A stretch of 64,000 nt of DNA, taken from positions 39,671,030 through 39,735,029 of the forward strand of contig CM020618.1 in NCBI GenBank assembly GCA_009829735.1, read 5' to 3'. The translations under genes and the position numbers were made by a program. Source of the DNA: Pyropia yezoensis (taxonomy: Eukaryota > Rhodophyta > Bangiophyceae > Bangiales > Bangiaceae). Under the pieces are notes generated by a model that searched no databases, had not been told where the DNA came from, and saw only the letters and a program-made list of their open reading frames with translations. Of this stretch, positions 19,958 through 32,026 are shown in pieces (positions within the stretch are counted from its first letter, which is position 1; each line of letters begins with the position of its first letter).

Positions 19958-21211
19958 GTACCCCCTCCGTCGCCACCACCGCCGCGGCCGCCATCCGCAG
20001 GGGACACGCCCGTCGTGGCGACAGCGGCGTCGGCAGTGGGGACGCCACCAGCACCCCCACCGCTGCCGACGCCGTCCACCCACCGGCTGCTAGGGCGGGC
20101 GCTGGGGTGGGGGCGTCCCGTCAGCGGCGGCGGTGGCGCCCGTGCTCTGTCTCTCGCGGAGAACCTGCTTGCTTTTGGCACCACCGGCTGCGGGGCCACC
20201 TCTGCCGCGCGTCCCCTGCCGTCATGTCTGCGTGGAGGTGCGGCGCACGCTCCTGTCCCTGAGGACCTGCTGCTGAGCGGGTGAGGTCCGTGCTGCGGTC
20301 CGTGCTGCGGTCCGTGCTATGAATGCCATGTCATCAGCAGGGGAGGGGCATCGTATGCTTCATATGCCCGCTCTATCTGTCTCTCTCGGTGAGGGGAAGC
20401 CCGGCGTGCCAAGCACGCAGAGGAGGTGCGACGCACCTTCCTGTCCCTTTGGCCCAGTGCACTTTGGGGCGGGAGACTTATGTTGCGGCTCACCAGAAAA
20501 CACTCATTCTACTTGAGGTTGGTCGAACGGAGATACATGCGTCTGAATAATGCGTCTTCAATAGTACTCCATGGGCAAAGTAGCCGGCCACAGCAGTTGT
20601 CCGCGCGCTCTCGTTGAACTATTTGCCTCCTAGAACGCCTCCCCATTGGCTCGGAGGCGCGAAACAGGTGCGAATCGAGCCAGTTCCGAGAAGGTAGCCC
20701 GCCTAGTTCCTAGAGTATTTGACATTCTCCGACCGTCCGTTGGAAGATACGTGACATTCTCAGAGAGAGAAAGAGGCGTACAACAGAGACAAGCAGAGAC
20801 GGGAGAAAACGAAGAGCACGAGAAGAGAGAGCTCGACGAGCTGCATCAACGACTGCCCTCAAACGACAAACTTCAAGTGCGCCAAATAATGACAAGTCTT
20901 GAAAAAAACGCCACATACAGTGCGTACGCGGTTATATGACTAGGCCATCCGAGGAAGTAGCCCACTGATGTTCTAGCCCATGTTCCACTTGAACGGCACC
21001 GTACCGCACGTGTGTACACAGACTTAAGCTAAATCAATGGTATTTGGACTCCGGCAATACCGAGGGATGACAGGCAGCCGACCGAGTGTTCCAAGTCAAC
21101 GCAAGCAGGAGGTAGGTGCGGTGTTGGGGAGCTGGTGGAGCGTAGGGGGGGTGCGCCTGAAACGATTGAGGCACAAACTCGTCGAAGAATTGAGTAGCAC
21201 ACCAACTGGGC

Positions 21212-21418
21212 TCACTCTCCTTCCTCTACTCCACTCAGAACCATATCTACCGTCTCTTCAATGGCCTCGACATCGTCCTCGGCAGCGAGCCACCGACGCA
21301 CAGCCCTCGCCTGGTCGGCGTCCTCAACTCCCTCAAACTCCCCAGAGACAGCAGTGTTGGGCATCAGCGAGATGATCTCGGACACGTCCATGTGGGCGTT
21401 GTCAAACGGAGTCACCAC
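21212..21418 (-). pseudogene. unidentified protein remnant
   Basis: A 68-codon minus frame with a protein-like, not GC-driven, composition: VTPFDNAHMDVSEIISLMPN, then EDADQARAVRRWLAAEDDVE, then EETVDMVLSG. It starts only at a GTG and is preceded by a C-run, so it is probably the tail of a transposon-encoded protein. Family unknown. Confidence 0.25.
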
Positions 21419-21781
21419 GATCCGCGCCCCCCCCCCCCGCCGCGGCCCCGGCCGAGGGCCATATCGGCCGCGATCCGCGCCAAACCGAAAGGCTGCTAAT
21501 CAGGAAAAGGTAGAACGGCGTCGGTGAAAACAGGGGTAGCCCAATCGGGATGGTGGATGAAGATGAAGCGCAAGGAAAGCGTTACAAATGAACGAGGGTG
21601 GATACCGCACACGGTGCTCGGCAGGTGGGATCCGGGTGGCAGCGCCGCGTCGCGCCATGTGCGTTGGACGACAGCCAAATTTTTAGCTGTGCTTCCGCGT
21701 CAGTCCAATTAAATATCCTCGGAAATACGCGCCCATGTTTGATGCGGAACATTCAGTCGGGCTGAGGACGCCTGTCGTGCG

Positions 21782-21829
21782 ATGTGCGGCTCGGTTATGT
21801 GACGGGGGTCATATAACCGAGCCGCACAT
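21782..21829. repeat. 22-bp-arm hairpin
   Basis: Arms 21782-21803 and 21808-21829 (ATGTGCGGCTCGGTTATGTG... against its complement) pair with one mismatch around a GGGG loop. It could be two terminal inverted repeats brought together, or a cruciform or terminator structure. Confidence 0.75.
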
Positions 21830-22853
21830 AACCGAATACGCACTGTATGTTGAACGCTTCCTTGGAAGCTTCAAATTCAATGTTATATGGGCCCACATCT
21901 TTGTAGGTCGCACAATCCAGCGACCATTCTTGACCATTTTCGTTCGTCAGAGAGCGTCCTCTTTGGACGTCACTGAAACTAGTGTCTGGCTCAGGTCCGG
22001 GAGATTCTTGGTCTCCGGAACAAAACGATCATCAACGCGTCCCTTGTTCTCCCGAGCAACTGCTTCTGAGTCCTCGCTTTTGCATAAGGGTAGAACGGCT
22101 TGCTGATCCCACAACTCGGAGAGAACAAGCTCCGGACCCCTCTTGCTCGTAAACCCCGTTTAGCAGGCACTGCGCAGCTTGTGGCTTGCGGAAGGCGCCT
22201 TCTGCACGTTTCTCGAGCAAATCGGGCCTTGCGTTTGGTCGATCTTTAAGGGGCACTGCGCTGAGGGCAGCCTCCGGTGCCCGGTGCGGCGGGGGCGTTT
22301 GCGGGGGGATGGGGGAGTCGGTGGAGGAGCGCCCTGCTACCTGATGAGTCATCGGCCGAGAGCTGCTGCGGCCGCGCCACCAGGAGAGTTGGCGAACGGC
22401 GAGCTATGACCAGCTGAGGTGATGTACATAGTGGAGAAACCGCTCGGAGATATACGAAGCGCGACGACAGACCAGAAAAGAGAAAGACATTTAGCCACAC
22501 CGCCGTGTTGTTCTTTGTTTCTTCTCTTGCGATCCGGTTCGTGGCCTTTCAACGGGGTAATTATACATTTGCACTGGCCAATGATCGTTAATGCTCGAAT
22601 ATATCCTACATCGTTCCTCATAAATATGTGAAGAGCTCGCAATCAATCCCTCTCTCGCCCTGGAGGGGGGGCTTTCATTGATTTAGTCAATTTTATGCAA
22701 CGTGTACATCTTGGTAGTTGGGACAAGGGACTCATCCCTCTCATCGACTTGACCTCTCCGTGCCCTCTCGGTCTCCTCCCTCGCCCTCCCCTTCGCGCCC
22801 TCCGGCCTATCCCTCCCGTCCCCCTTGCTTTCTTCACCTCCTTGCCTCTGACC

Positions 22854-24355
22854 ATGAACACGATGCGGACTCTGGCCGCAGAGGCGCGCTGGCGCGGCCT
22901 GTGGGGCACCGTCCGGGCCATCAAGATGCACCGCCTCGGCTCCAAGCCCTACCTTGTGGGCGAAGACGAGGCCGGCAACCGCTTCTTCAACAACCCTGCG
23001 CTGCCCGCTGGACGAGATCGGTGGGTTGAGTACGCCGAGGCAAAGAACTTTGACGCAGTCAAGATCGCCCCAGAGTGGTACGTTGCCCGCAGAGTGGGGG
23101 TTGTTGTGTTTCGTGCCCTGCGTGTTGTGGGGCGGCGTGACTGGTCGTGGGCGTTTCGGCTGGGGCGACCGGTTGGCCGGTTGGCCTTGAGGGCTTGGGC
23201 TCGCGCAGCGCCGCGGTGGCCCCCGCCTCATCTGAACCCATCCGCCGGTCATGGGCGACGCCGTTGCGCCCCCCGCCGTTCTGTGGTGGCCCCATGCTGA
23301 CGCACATGGCTTTGTGGGGCTACCGGCGTTGCCTTTCTTCACGCTTTTTGGCTGCCTCCCCGCCCATCCGCGCGGCAGGCATGCGTGGCTGGTGAGGAGT
23401 GTGGAGGTGCCCCCGACGGAGCGTACCGGCGCGTCGCGCCCCGTGTACCAAGGCAAGATCACCCCGAACTTGTCGGGCACGAGCGTACGTGAACTGGAGG
23501 GGGTGGGCGTGTGGAGGGGGGTGTGGTGCCGTTGTGGCGGCGTTGACCGTGCGGGGCCGCCCGGGTGGCTTTGGCGTGGTGCGCTCTCGGCCGGGGTGGG
23601 TTCAGTGGCGTCTGGGGTCGCCCTGACCTTTGTCAAGGCGGGGCACTTGCAACTTGCCTCATCAGGGGTGGGCGCGGCGGGGGGGGGGGGGGGGGGCCTG
23701 GCGGGATGCGCCGCCGCTTGTCGCCGCGCGCGCGCCCACGCGGGGGTGGGTTCTGTGGGTGGGTGGGTATGGGCCACCCTGCGCTGCGTCTGTATGTGTG
23801 GGCGGGCGCCGTCCATGCTGCCGCGGGCGCCACGTACCCACCGCTGCAGTGGCGAGCGGGAGGGCTGCCTGCGGCCGCCACCGCGCACTCCCGCGTGGGT
23901 CGGCCTTGAGCGGGGTCCGCCGGCTGACGTGTCGCGGTGGGCACGCAGCCCGCCACGGCGGTGCGCTGTTCACACACCCCCGCACGCGCCTCATCCCGGA
24001 TGACCCGTCGAAGGGGAGAGGCCAACGACTGACCTCTTCTGGTCTCGTGCGCCTCACCGTTGCGTGGTGGTGGCTTACCTGGAACGGGTGAGGATGCCCT
24101 CCCTTGAACTGGCGGTGCGTGTCTCCATTGTATCCTCCTCCCCGCTTTTCCTCCGTCTTTCCCATCCTTCCACTGCCACAGGAGGCGTACGTGCCGACAA
24201 ACCACGTCAACAGCCCTGCTTTCAAAGGGCAAGCTGGGGAAAAGGTGTCTGCGTGGGACCCCTCGGCGGCGGGCACGCCGCCGGGGCGGGGTATCCGCCC
24301 GCGGACGCCGGCCGAGCCGGCGGCCGACACCAAGGACATCCTCGACCTCAAGTGA
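22854..24355 (+). CDS. NDUFA12: NADH dehydrogenase (ubiquinone) complex I subunit NDUFA12 / B17.2
   Basis: Accessory subunit of mitochondrial complex I. Three exons: 22854-23077, 23379-23484, 24182-24355, giving 167 residues. Exon 1 encodes the family's GSKPYLVGEDEAGNRFFNN and RWVEYAEAKNFDA and ends in PEW with the tryptophan codon split (TG|G). Exon 2 reads HAWLVRSVEVPPTER and PVYQGKITPNLSGTS. Exon 3 opens with EAYVPTNH and ends DILDLK. These are the conserved PEWH-WLH, P-Y-PNL-GT and AYVP blocks of NDUFA12. Both introns start GTACGT and end CAG, in phases 2 and 0; intron 2 is full of G-runs. The start at 22854 (GACCATGAAC) leaves a short N-terminus; a second ATG lies 9 bases on. A short family length is normal. 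Confidence 0.88.
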
Positions 24356-24693
24356 GGGCGCTGCCCCACGGCGCTGCCGCGCTGGGCGCAGGGGCGTGGC
24401 ACGGCGCGGTGCCCGCTCCCCTCCCTATGTCCTCCATTCCCCCGCGTGTGTGTCTTTGAGGGTACGGCGGCTCTGGTCATGGTCGCGTCCTAGTGTTCCC
24501 CGCTCCTTTACTCGTCTCCCTTTTTCTTTCTTCCTCCTGGTTGCCCCTTACCCCTTGGCCGTTTTGTCTGTTTCCGTCTCCACCGCCGCCCTCCTACCAG
24601 CGCGCGCGTGGGGCTCCCCTCTGCCGACATTTGTTCCCCGCATGGCCGCCCGCCCCCACTTCCCCCCCCTACCCCCCCCCCACCCCCGCCATC

Positions 24694-26256
24694 TCACAGC
24701 CGCCGCATCTGCCGGAGGTCGTACCACAGGAGCTTGCGCTCGGGACCCCCCACCTCCCCCCCACCTAGGCCACCCACCACGCGGAGGGGCTCGCCGAGGC
24801 TCAGGGGCGGCTTCCGGACGTCCACCCCCCCCCCCGCCCCCCCCACGCCCCACCCCACCCCCGCCCCGCCCGTCACACTCCCCACCGCCAGGTACGTCAC
24901 GCTGCCCCGCTGGGCGGCAGCAATCAAGGCCGCGACGCGGCCAACGGGGGCAGAGGCGGTGGCGTCCCAGGCGAGGAGCACCGACGCGCCGCCGCCGACA
25001 CCGCCGCCGCCACCGATGCTGCCGCCGCCGCGGCCGCCGCCGCCGCCAAACAGCCGCCGCAGGGCTGACCCGTCCCCGTGGTACACCGCGGCGGTGACGG
25101 GCGGGGGCAGGTAGCGGGGCTCATAGTCGGCCAGCGCCCGCCGCGCGGCTGCAGCGGCGGCGGCGGCGGGGGTGGTCCCCCCCCGCCCCCGCCGCCCCCC
25201 CCCAACCCCCTCCGGGGTGGTCAGCACCGTCAGCGACAGGGTGGGCAGCGTGTACGCCGCGCACGCCAGGGTGGCCAGCAGGTACGGGGGCACCGGCCCG
25301 GGGGGGGGCGGCGGGATCACCACCGCCGTCACCCCGTGCTCGGCCAGCAGGTGGGTGAGCGTCGACGCGAGGCGGTCTGCCATCGCCGCAGCAGTTGGGG
25401 GGAGGGCGACGGGCGCCGCCGCCGCCGCCGCCGCTGCCGCCACGCCATGCCGGGGAGGGGCGACGCCGCTGGGGGATGCGCCCCGCCGGTGGATCCCGCT
25501 GCCACCGTCGCCGCGCGCGGCCGCAGCCCGGCCCGCGCCACCGCCGCCGCCGCCGCCGCCACCACCGCCGCCGTCCCCTCTACCGCCTCTCCCACCGCCG
25601 CGACGCAGCGGGTGTGCCGACCGGCCGCCCGCTGCCGCCGCCGCCGCCGCCACTGCCTCTGCTGCCGCTGCCCCACCGCGCTCGCGACGGCGCGGGGGGC
25701 CACGCGACAGCGGCGCTGCGCCGCCGTGGCGAGCGGCGGCCGCGGCGCGGCCGACCGCCGCGGCGGCCGCCGAGGCGGCGGCGGCAACAGCGACGGCGGC
25801 GGGGGACGGGCCGCGGCCGGCCGCCCGGGGCGGCCGTGGCGGCGGCGGCGGCGGCGGCTGCGGCAGCCGACCCCTCGCCGCCGTGGCCAGTGTGGCCGCC
25901 GCCCCCCCCGCTGTCGCCGCCGTCGCCACCCCCCGCGGGGGCGCCCCCGCCACGCCAGCGTCCCTGTCAGAGGACCCCCACACCCCCCCCGCCGCGGCCG
26001 CCGCCACGGCCGCCGTCGCTGCCGCAGCTGACGCCGACGCCAACGCCGCCGCCGACGTGTCTACTCGCCCCGGGGCGGAGGGCGGCGGGGCCCCCCCGCC
26101 GCCGCGACGGCCGCCACCACCGCCATACGACCGCCAGACGGCAACGGCAGAGACGACGACCGCCGCCGCAAGAGCGGCGGTGCGGCCCAGCCGCCGTACC
26201 GTACGTCGGCGGAGGCGGTGGGGGTGATGGTGGTGACGGGAGCGGTGGGAAGGCAT
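24694..26256 (-). CDS. predicted single-pass membrane protein, function unknown
   Basis: 520 codons from the ATG at 26256 (MPSHRSRHHHHPHRLRRRT); the frame is open further up without a better ATG. A basic N-terminus is followed by one hydrophobic helix (TAALAAAVVVSAVAVW, residues ~25-45), so this is probably a signal anchor. A long Ala/Gly/Arg low-complexity linker leads to a more ordered C-terminal region: RLASTLTHLLAEHGVTAVVI, then LLATLACAAYTLPTLSLTVL, ALADYEPRYLPPPVTAAVYH, SVLLAWDATASAP, and the end LLWYDLRQMRRL. A short N-terminal anchor with a soluble alpha/beta domain could suit several organelle-surface proteins (peroxin 22 came to mind), but I cannot support any family. Confidence 0.5.
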   Translation of the reverse strand: MPSHRSRHHHHPHRLRRRTVRRLGRTAALAAAVVVSAVAVWRSYGGGGGRRGGGGAPPPSAPGRVDTSAAALASASAAAATAAVAAAAAGGVWGSSDRDAGVAGAPPRGVATAATAGGAAATLATAARGRLPQPPPPPPPRPPRAAGRGPSPAAVAVAAAASAAAAAVGRAAAAARHGGAAPLSRGPPRRRERGGAAAAEAVAAAAAAAGGRSAHPLRRGGGRGGRGDGGGGGGGGGGGGAGRAAAARGDGGSGIHRRGASPSGVAPPRHGVAAAAAAAAAPVALPPTAAAMADRLASTLTHLLAEHGVTAVVIPPPPPGPVPPYLLATLACAAYTLPTLSLTVLTTPEGVGGGRRGRGGTTPAAAAAAAARRALADYEPRYLPPPVTAAVYHGDGSALRRLFGGGGGRGGGSIGGGGGVGGGASVLLAWDATASAPVGRVAALIAAAQRGSVTYLAVGSVTGGAGVGWGVGGAGGGVDVRKPPLSLGEPLRVVGGLGGGEVGGPERKLLWYDLRQMRRL

Positions 26257-27267
26257 CGGGATGTTTGGTGGCAGGCAGTGGCTGCACAGCAGCGGGGGGG
26301 GGGCGACGGGTGGGCGTCGGCGGTGACGCAGCAAGAGGACGAGGGAAACAAGGGGGGAGGGGGGCGGGGGGAGGGGGGGGAAGGGGGGTCAAAGAGACGG
26401 GCTCGGCGACGCCCACCGCCGTGGCCACCCGCCGGTGGATGCCAGTGAAACACAGGGGCGGGGGGGGGGGTGACCGGGGGGTGTCGTCAAAGGGGGCGGC
26501 AAGGCCCGCGGGGCACGTCACCCCGCGGGTCCATGCCTGCAGGCGGCGCGTCCGTACCGTCCACCAACGGGCGGCGCATCGTCCTGCCGGGGAAAAGCGC
26601 GGGGTGAGGGGTGAGAGTGGGGGAGGGAGGCCGTCGAGCGGGGGGCGGAAGCGGCCGGGGCTTGCGGTAGGTATGGGTAGCCACACGCCAATGCCGGGCG
26701 GCACTGCTGCGCGACTGCGCAGCCGCGGGGGGGGTGACGCGCGCTCGCGGTCGCGGATCATGAGGGCGGAGCCACGAGCGGGGGGCCAAGAAGCGGTAAA
26801 TGGGTAGCTCCGAAAAAGGTAAGGATGCAAAGGCGGAGTCAAAGTGTGCATAGCCAATCAGATGTCAGTACGCGCTTGCCGAGAGGAGGGCGAACCACAC
26901 ATAGATGGCCAGTGCGAGGCACGAGACTGGTTTGTTTCATGCCCTGTATGTACTATATGTATGTACTGTACAGCACACTGTACATACATGCACACACCTG
27001 CACGTGTGGACTCGCGGTGTGGGAAGCGGCACCCGGAGCCGAGCCGTGCGTGCGGCACGCGGCGCCGAGGCGTCTGCCTGCCACGGGCAACACGCCTCCG
27101 CGGAGGTGCACGACAGATCCCCTCGGCGGGTGTGCCCCCCAGAGAGGGACGGACCCCTCCAGGTGCGTGCTGCCGGTTGGGGCGACCGCACCCCGCTGGT
27201 TTCTGTCCACCACGCGCTGTAGTTCCGGCCGTAGGGCAGGATGGGGGCTCACCGCCGCGGGGCCCGG

Positions 27268-27301
<34 letters not shown>

Positions 27302-29051
27302 ACAGCCGACGGGCCTCGTTGGCACGAGCGGTGGCGGGGATGGGGGACACGGCGGGACTGGCGCCGGCGGACACCACGTTCCCGTCATGGAAACCGCACG
27401 CGGCTGCTTGGGATCTGCCGGCACCCGCCGAGCGGTGGCTGGTCCTGCCCTGGGCGTAGGGCCGCCCCTGAGGCTCCCCCCCGCCGCCATGAGCATGGTG
27501 CAAACTGCGGGATTGGCCGCTGGGGGGAACGTCAAGCGCGTGAGGAAGAGGTGGTCGGGTATGAACCCGATGCCCCACACACCCACAGGCCGTCTCTTCC
27601 AAGGCATGTCCCTGCCCTTTGGGCGGGTGGGTGCACCTCTTTCGCTGCGGGATGCGGTAGGTAGGTACAGTACTGCTGTTGGCTGTGTCGCCGACGCCGT
27701 CGCCTGCACGGCTAGGGCGAGAGAGAAGGCGGGATGCGGGGCAGGTGCCCCGCAGTCTACAGATGCGGCTGGTGCATCGCAGGAAGGGGATGGGAGGGGG
27801 ACATTGGCAAGGACGAAGCCACGGACCCCCCCCCCCCCCCATCCCTCCTTCCCCGCGGGGCCATTGAACTGAGAGACACTGGTGCAGACGCTAGGAAGGG
27901 GACAACAAAAACCGCTCAAGGTCTGGCCATGCAACCGACCCCCCCCCACCACCCCCCGTACCCCCGTTGCTTCCCTGTCTTGCACCTCGTGGCCGTCGCG
28001 CGGTGCTGTGGGGGAGGGACCGCCGGTCGTGGCGGCGGCCGCTGCCCACAGCGCGCCGCGTCCGCAGACGCCCGCCCCCTCTGCCTTGGGCACGACCCCC
28101 GTCCGCCTTGTGCGGTCCGGATTGTTCCGATGGACAAATGGGAGCGCGGGAGTGGGAGTGTGGGGATTTCCCACGCAAGGAAAGAAAAAAGGGGGGGCGG
28201 CCCCATTTCCCTCCCCCCCCCCCCCCCCCCGGGGCCCCCCCGCGTGGGGGTGGGGTTCCCCCCGCTCCTTCCACCGCCGCCCTGTGGACGACGGCTGCCG
28301 GCAGTGGGCGTGGCCGGCCCCCCGGCCGAGCGGGGGCCGTCGGGCCACCCACGGGTGGCCACGGAGCCAACCTTGTGGGCGGGGGGCCCCGGTCGAGCAC
28401 GCAGACGTCGTCGACTGCTATGGATACGGAACTCAGCGGGGACCTCCCTCGGCCAGCCCTCCCCCCCCACCCCCCCCCCACGCACCCGTCCCCCCCCTCT
28501 CGGTCAACCCTCCCCCCCGCCACCCACCTGGAGGCCTCCCCCCCCCCCCCCACCCGAGCGCACAACGCCGGGGCCCCCCGGCTCTCCCATCGCCGACTGT
28601 GCGTGGCCGTGCCTCCTTCCCCTCCCCTGACCGGCGCGCGCCGCCGTCCCTTGGGCGGCCCGCCGCTCCGCCAGGCACCGCGCACCCCCCCCCCCCCCCC
28701 CCACCCCACGCACACGCACAGGGCCCCTGGGAGGGGGGAGAAGCGGAAAGCGCCTGCCTGCCTGCTGCTCCTGCCACTCCCCCCCCTCCCACACACACAC
28801 ACACCCCTCACGGTGTGGGCCCCCCCCCCCCCCCCCCCACCGCCAACCAAAACCCACCCCTACGCCTGCCTGCCACGAGCGCCACCAAGGCGGTCTGGGG
28901 CGCGCGCCCCCGACTCCCCCCTTCCCCCCCCCCCCCCCCCCCCCACCCCCTCCCCGCTCTCTCACACACTACACTGTGATCCCGCCACCGACCGACCGAC
29001 GCCGACGGCGCCGTGCTCGACGACGACGCCTGCCGCGACGAGACGCCGCCG
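26257..29051. other. homopolymer-rich spacer, no gene recognised
   Basis: Contains very long G or C runs (about 34 G at 27268-27300; C-runs near 27827, 28211, 28690, 28819 and 28926). A cluster of GTAC repeats with an imperfect hairpin lies at 26945-26990. Long frames on both strands here are Pro/Gly/Arg strings from base composition; I assign none. Confidence 0.3.
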
Positions 29052-29484
29052 NNNNNNNNNNNNNNNNNNNNNNNNNNNNNNNNNNNNNNNNNNNNNNNNN
29101 NNNNNNNNNNNNNNNNNNNNNNNNNNNNNNNNNNNNNNNNNNNNNNNNNNNNNNNNNNNNNNNNNNNNNNNNNNNNNNNNNNNNNNNNNNNNNNNNNNNN
29201 NNNNNNNNNNNNNNNNNNNNNNNNNNNNNNNNNNNNNNNNNNNNNNNNNNNNNNNNNNNNNNNNNNNNNNNNNNNNNNNNNNNNNNNNNNNNNNNNNNNN
29301 NNNNNNNNNNNNNNNNNNNNNNNNNNNNNNNNNNNNNNNNNNNNNNNNNNNNNNNNNNNNNNNNNNNNNNNNNNNNNNNNNNNNNNNNNNNNNNNNNNNN
29401 NNNNNNNNNNNNNNNNNNNNNNNNNNNNNNNNNNNNNNNNNNNNNNNNNNNNNNNNNNNNNNNNNNNNNNNNNNNNNNNNNNNN
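29052..29484. other. assembly gap, 433 N
   Basis: A run of N. Its size may be an estimate. It lies between two C/G-rich stretches and interrupts whatever the 29485-30445 frame belongs to. Confidence 0.99.
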
Positions 29485-29876
29485 CCCCGGGTGGGAGCTG
29501 CGGGAGCGCCGGCTGACGCTCCCGTTTGGCATGCGCGCGCCGTCCACCCCGTTTGCGGGGCCAGCCGGCAGCGGCGGCGGCGGCGGCGGCGGCGGCGGCC
29601 GCAGCGGCGGCGGCGGCGGCGGCGACGACGCGGCCGCATCGGCGGGGAGCAGCGTCCTTGCCGCCGCGTCGTCCGACGCAGATGGAGGCGGTGGTGGGGA
29701 TGGGGGTGGGGGTGGGAGTGGCGGTGGCGGTGGCGGCGCCGCCATTGTCGTGCCCTCCTCGACGGTCCTCCCCGGCGCGCTGACCGCCGCGGCGGCGCTG
29801 CCGACGGGCGGCGGGGCGGTGGTGGCGACCTACCCCCTCGCGGCCGTCACCGCTGCCGCCTCCTCCGCCTCTGCCA

Positions 29877-29922
<46 letters not shown>

Positions 29923-30339
29923 CCCCGCCAACGGGCCCACCCCCGCCGCCACCGCCCTCACCCCCCACCTCCCCGCCATTGTGCGCGACGACGCGGGCGG
30001 CTGGCAAATGACCGCCCGGCGGGTGGGGGGGGGGCCGTCGCCGCCCGCCTCCCCCCCCCCCGCCGCCCCCCCCCCGCCGCCGCCACCCCTCCCCCCGACG
30101 GTGGCCGCAGCGGGGGCGGGGGGCGCGGGGGCGGCTGCCGCCGCCGCCGCCGCCGCCGCGGCGGCGGCGGCGGCGGCAGCGGCGGCGGCGGCGGCCACGC
30201 CCCCCGCGGCGGTCGCCGCCGCCCTCCGCGCGTCGGCGCGGGGGTGGCCCCGCGCGACCGCCCGCGGCCTCAGCGGCGTGATCCTTGGGGGGGTGGGGGG
30301 GGCGGCGGCGGTGGGGGCGGCCGCCGCCGCGGCGGCGGC

Positions 30340-30380
<41 letters not shown>

Positions 30381-30445
30381 GCGGTCCCGCAAGAGCCGCA
30401 CCCCCTCCCGGCTGGGCGGCGACCACCGCTCCCGGGCGGGCATGA
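29485..30445 (+). CDS. partial low-complexity protein downstream of gap
   Basis: The frame is open from the gap to a TGA at 30443-30445. It begins WELRERRLTLPFGMRAPSTP and later has LPAIVRDDAGGWQMTARRVG, two stretches that look like real protein, embedded in Gly- and Ala-runs. The start is lost in the gap. Function unknown; it may be partly intron or chance frame. Confidence 0.3.
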
Positions 30446-31111
30446 GCGGCGGCCGGGCGCTGCTGGGCGGGGGGGGGGGGGAGGCGCGGGGGGGGTGGCG
30501 GGTGCGGGGGCGGGGGTGGGGGTGGCGCGCTGGTGGGGAGTGGGCTGGGGAGTGGCGGCGGCGGCGGGCCCGGGGGGGGGGGGGGGGGTGTGGGGGGGGG
30601 TGTGGGGGGGTGTGGCGCCTGTTGGTGGCAGGGGGGGGGGGGGGGGGGGGAGGCGCCGTCGGTGGGGGGGGGGCGGGGGCAAAAGATGCGCGACGTTGGC
30701 TGAGGGCGGGGGGGATGGGTCAAGGGGGGGGGGGGGGGGGTTGGGGGTGGGGGGGGGGGGGGTGCGAGGGAGGGCACCGTTTGTGTGGCAGTGTACTGTA
30801 CCATTGCTCTTGCTGCCTGCCTGCCCCTGTGGGCGTACGTCCGTCCGTACTGTACATACATACCGTCCGTGCGCCGGTTGGTTGCGCGCGCCGCCATCCC
30901 CGTCGTTGCGGGCAGACGCCGCCACGGGCGGTGGGGGTGGTTGGCGGCCGCGCCCGGCGGGTGGCCACCCGCCCTTTGACCTCGGCGGCCGCCGCCCCCC
31001 CCCCCCGCACGGTGGCGGCCCACGCCCCCCGCACGGTCGTCGCACGGGCGCACGGTCGCGGGCACCTCGTTCACCTCTGGGCCCCCCCCCCCCCCCCCCC
31101 CCCCCCGGCCC
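30446..31111. other. G-rich spacer with GTAC motif
   Basis: No gene seen. Dominated by G-runs; GTACTGTACCATTG at about 30793-30806 and GTACTGTACATACATACC near 30848 stand out as lower-GC islands. Confidence 0.3.
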
Positions 31112-31985
31112 TCACGCGCGCTCCTCGCACGCGTGGCGCACGTCGGCCCCCCCCATGCCCATCAGGTAGAGGACGCTCGCGAGGCTCTTGCTGGCAATCC
31201 GCCCCCCCCGCGCCCCCCCCCCCCGCCGCCGCCACCGCCCCCGGCTGGTCAAACGCAATCGCCAGCCCCGCGGCGCCGAGCATCGCCGCGCTGACGGGCC
31301 CGTCGCCAATGGCCACCACCTGGTCCACCGACACGCGCTCCTGCATGGCGAGGGCGGCGAGCAGCTCCGCCTTGCGGGGGCCGTCGATTTCGGGCAGCAC
31401 GTCGGCGCCGCCGGTGAAGCGGCCCGCCGCGGTGGCGGGGAGGGCGTTGCCGTAGCACATGTCCAGGTCCAGCGCCGCCTTGGCCGCCTGCGCAACGGCC
31501 AGCGGGCCGGACGTGATGACCGCCAGCTTGCAGCCGAGCACGCGGAGGCCGCGGCAGAGGGTGGCCGCGCCGGGCGTGAGCGTCAGCGACGACCGCAGCC
31601 GCGCGAGTGTCGGCGCCACGGGCACGCCGGCAAGATGGCGGGCCAGCCGACGGAAGCGCGACGTGCCGGGCTACACGGGGAGGGAAGGGGGGGGGAGGAC
31701 GCGAACCGCGGCGACAGGCAGGACGAGGGGGGGTAAGAGAGTGGTGGCGCCACGCACGCAGATGGGGGACGCTGGGCACGTCCCACCAAAGACGTCAGTG
31801 CACGGTCTGTGGACGGAACAGCGACCGGCCTGCGCGCGCGACACGCCGCCCGCGGGTGCTCGCTGGCGGGAGAGGCGGTCGACGCGGCACGCCCCAACGG
31901 CGGCGGCGGGCCCGCGACCGGGCAGGCGGGCCACAGCCAGTCCCCCCGCGGCCCAGCCACACATCTTCCCGCTCCGGCTACTCCC

Positions 31986-32026
<41 letters not shown>

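Larger units (their letters stand above)
19958..22853. other. gene-poor region of lower GC
   Basis: No complete gene recognised. It holds a short 12-bp tandem (GGTCCGTGCTGC, 20285-20319), the hairpin at 21782, a C-run at 21427, and a minus-strand peptide-like frame at 21212-21418 listed separately. Lower GC and short unrelated frames suggest old transposon debris. Confidence 0.25.

Noticed and set aside
24694-26256. Peroxin 22 for the membrane protein
   Set aside because: Only topology fits; no residue pattern I can support.
24557-30445. Very long overlapping frames on both strands
   Set aside because: Pro/Gly/Arg/Ala strings produced by C/G runs; stop codons are rare in such DNA. Only frames with ordered, non-compositional segments were kept.
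28976-31455. Apparent proteins of 745-1,162 residues spanning the gap
   Set aside because: They exist only because N codons are read as open; no coding signal crosses the gap.
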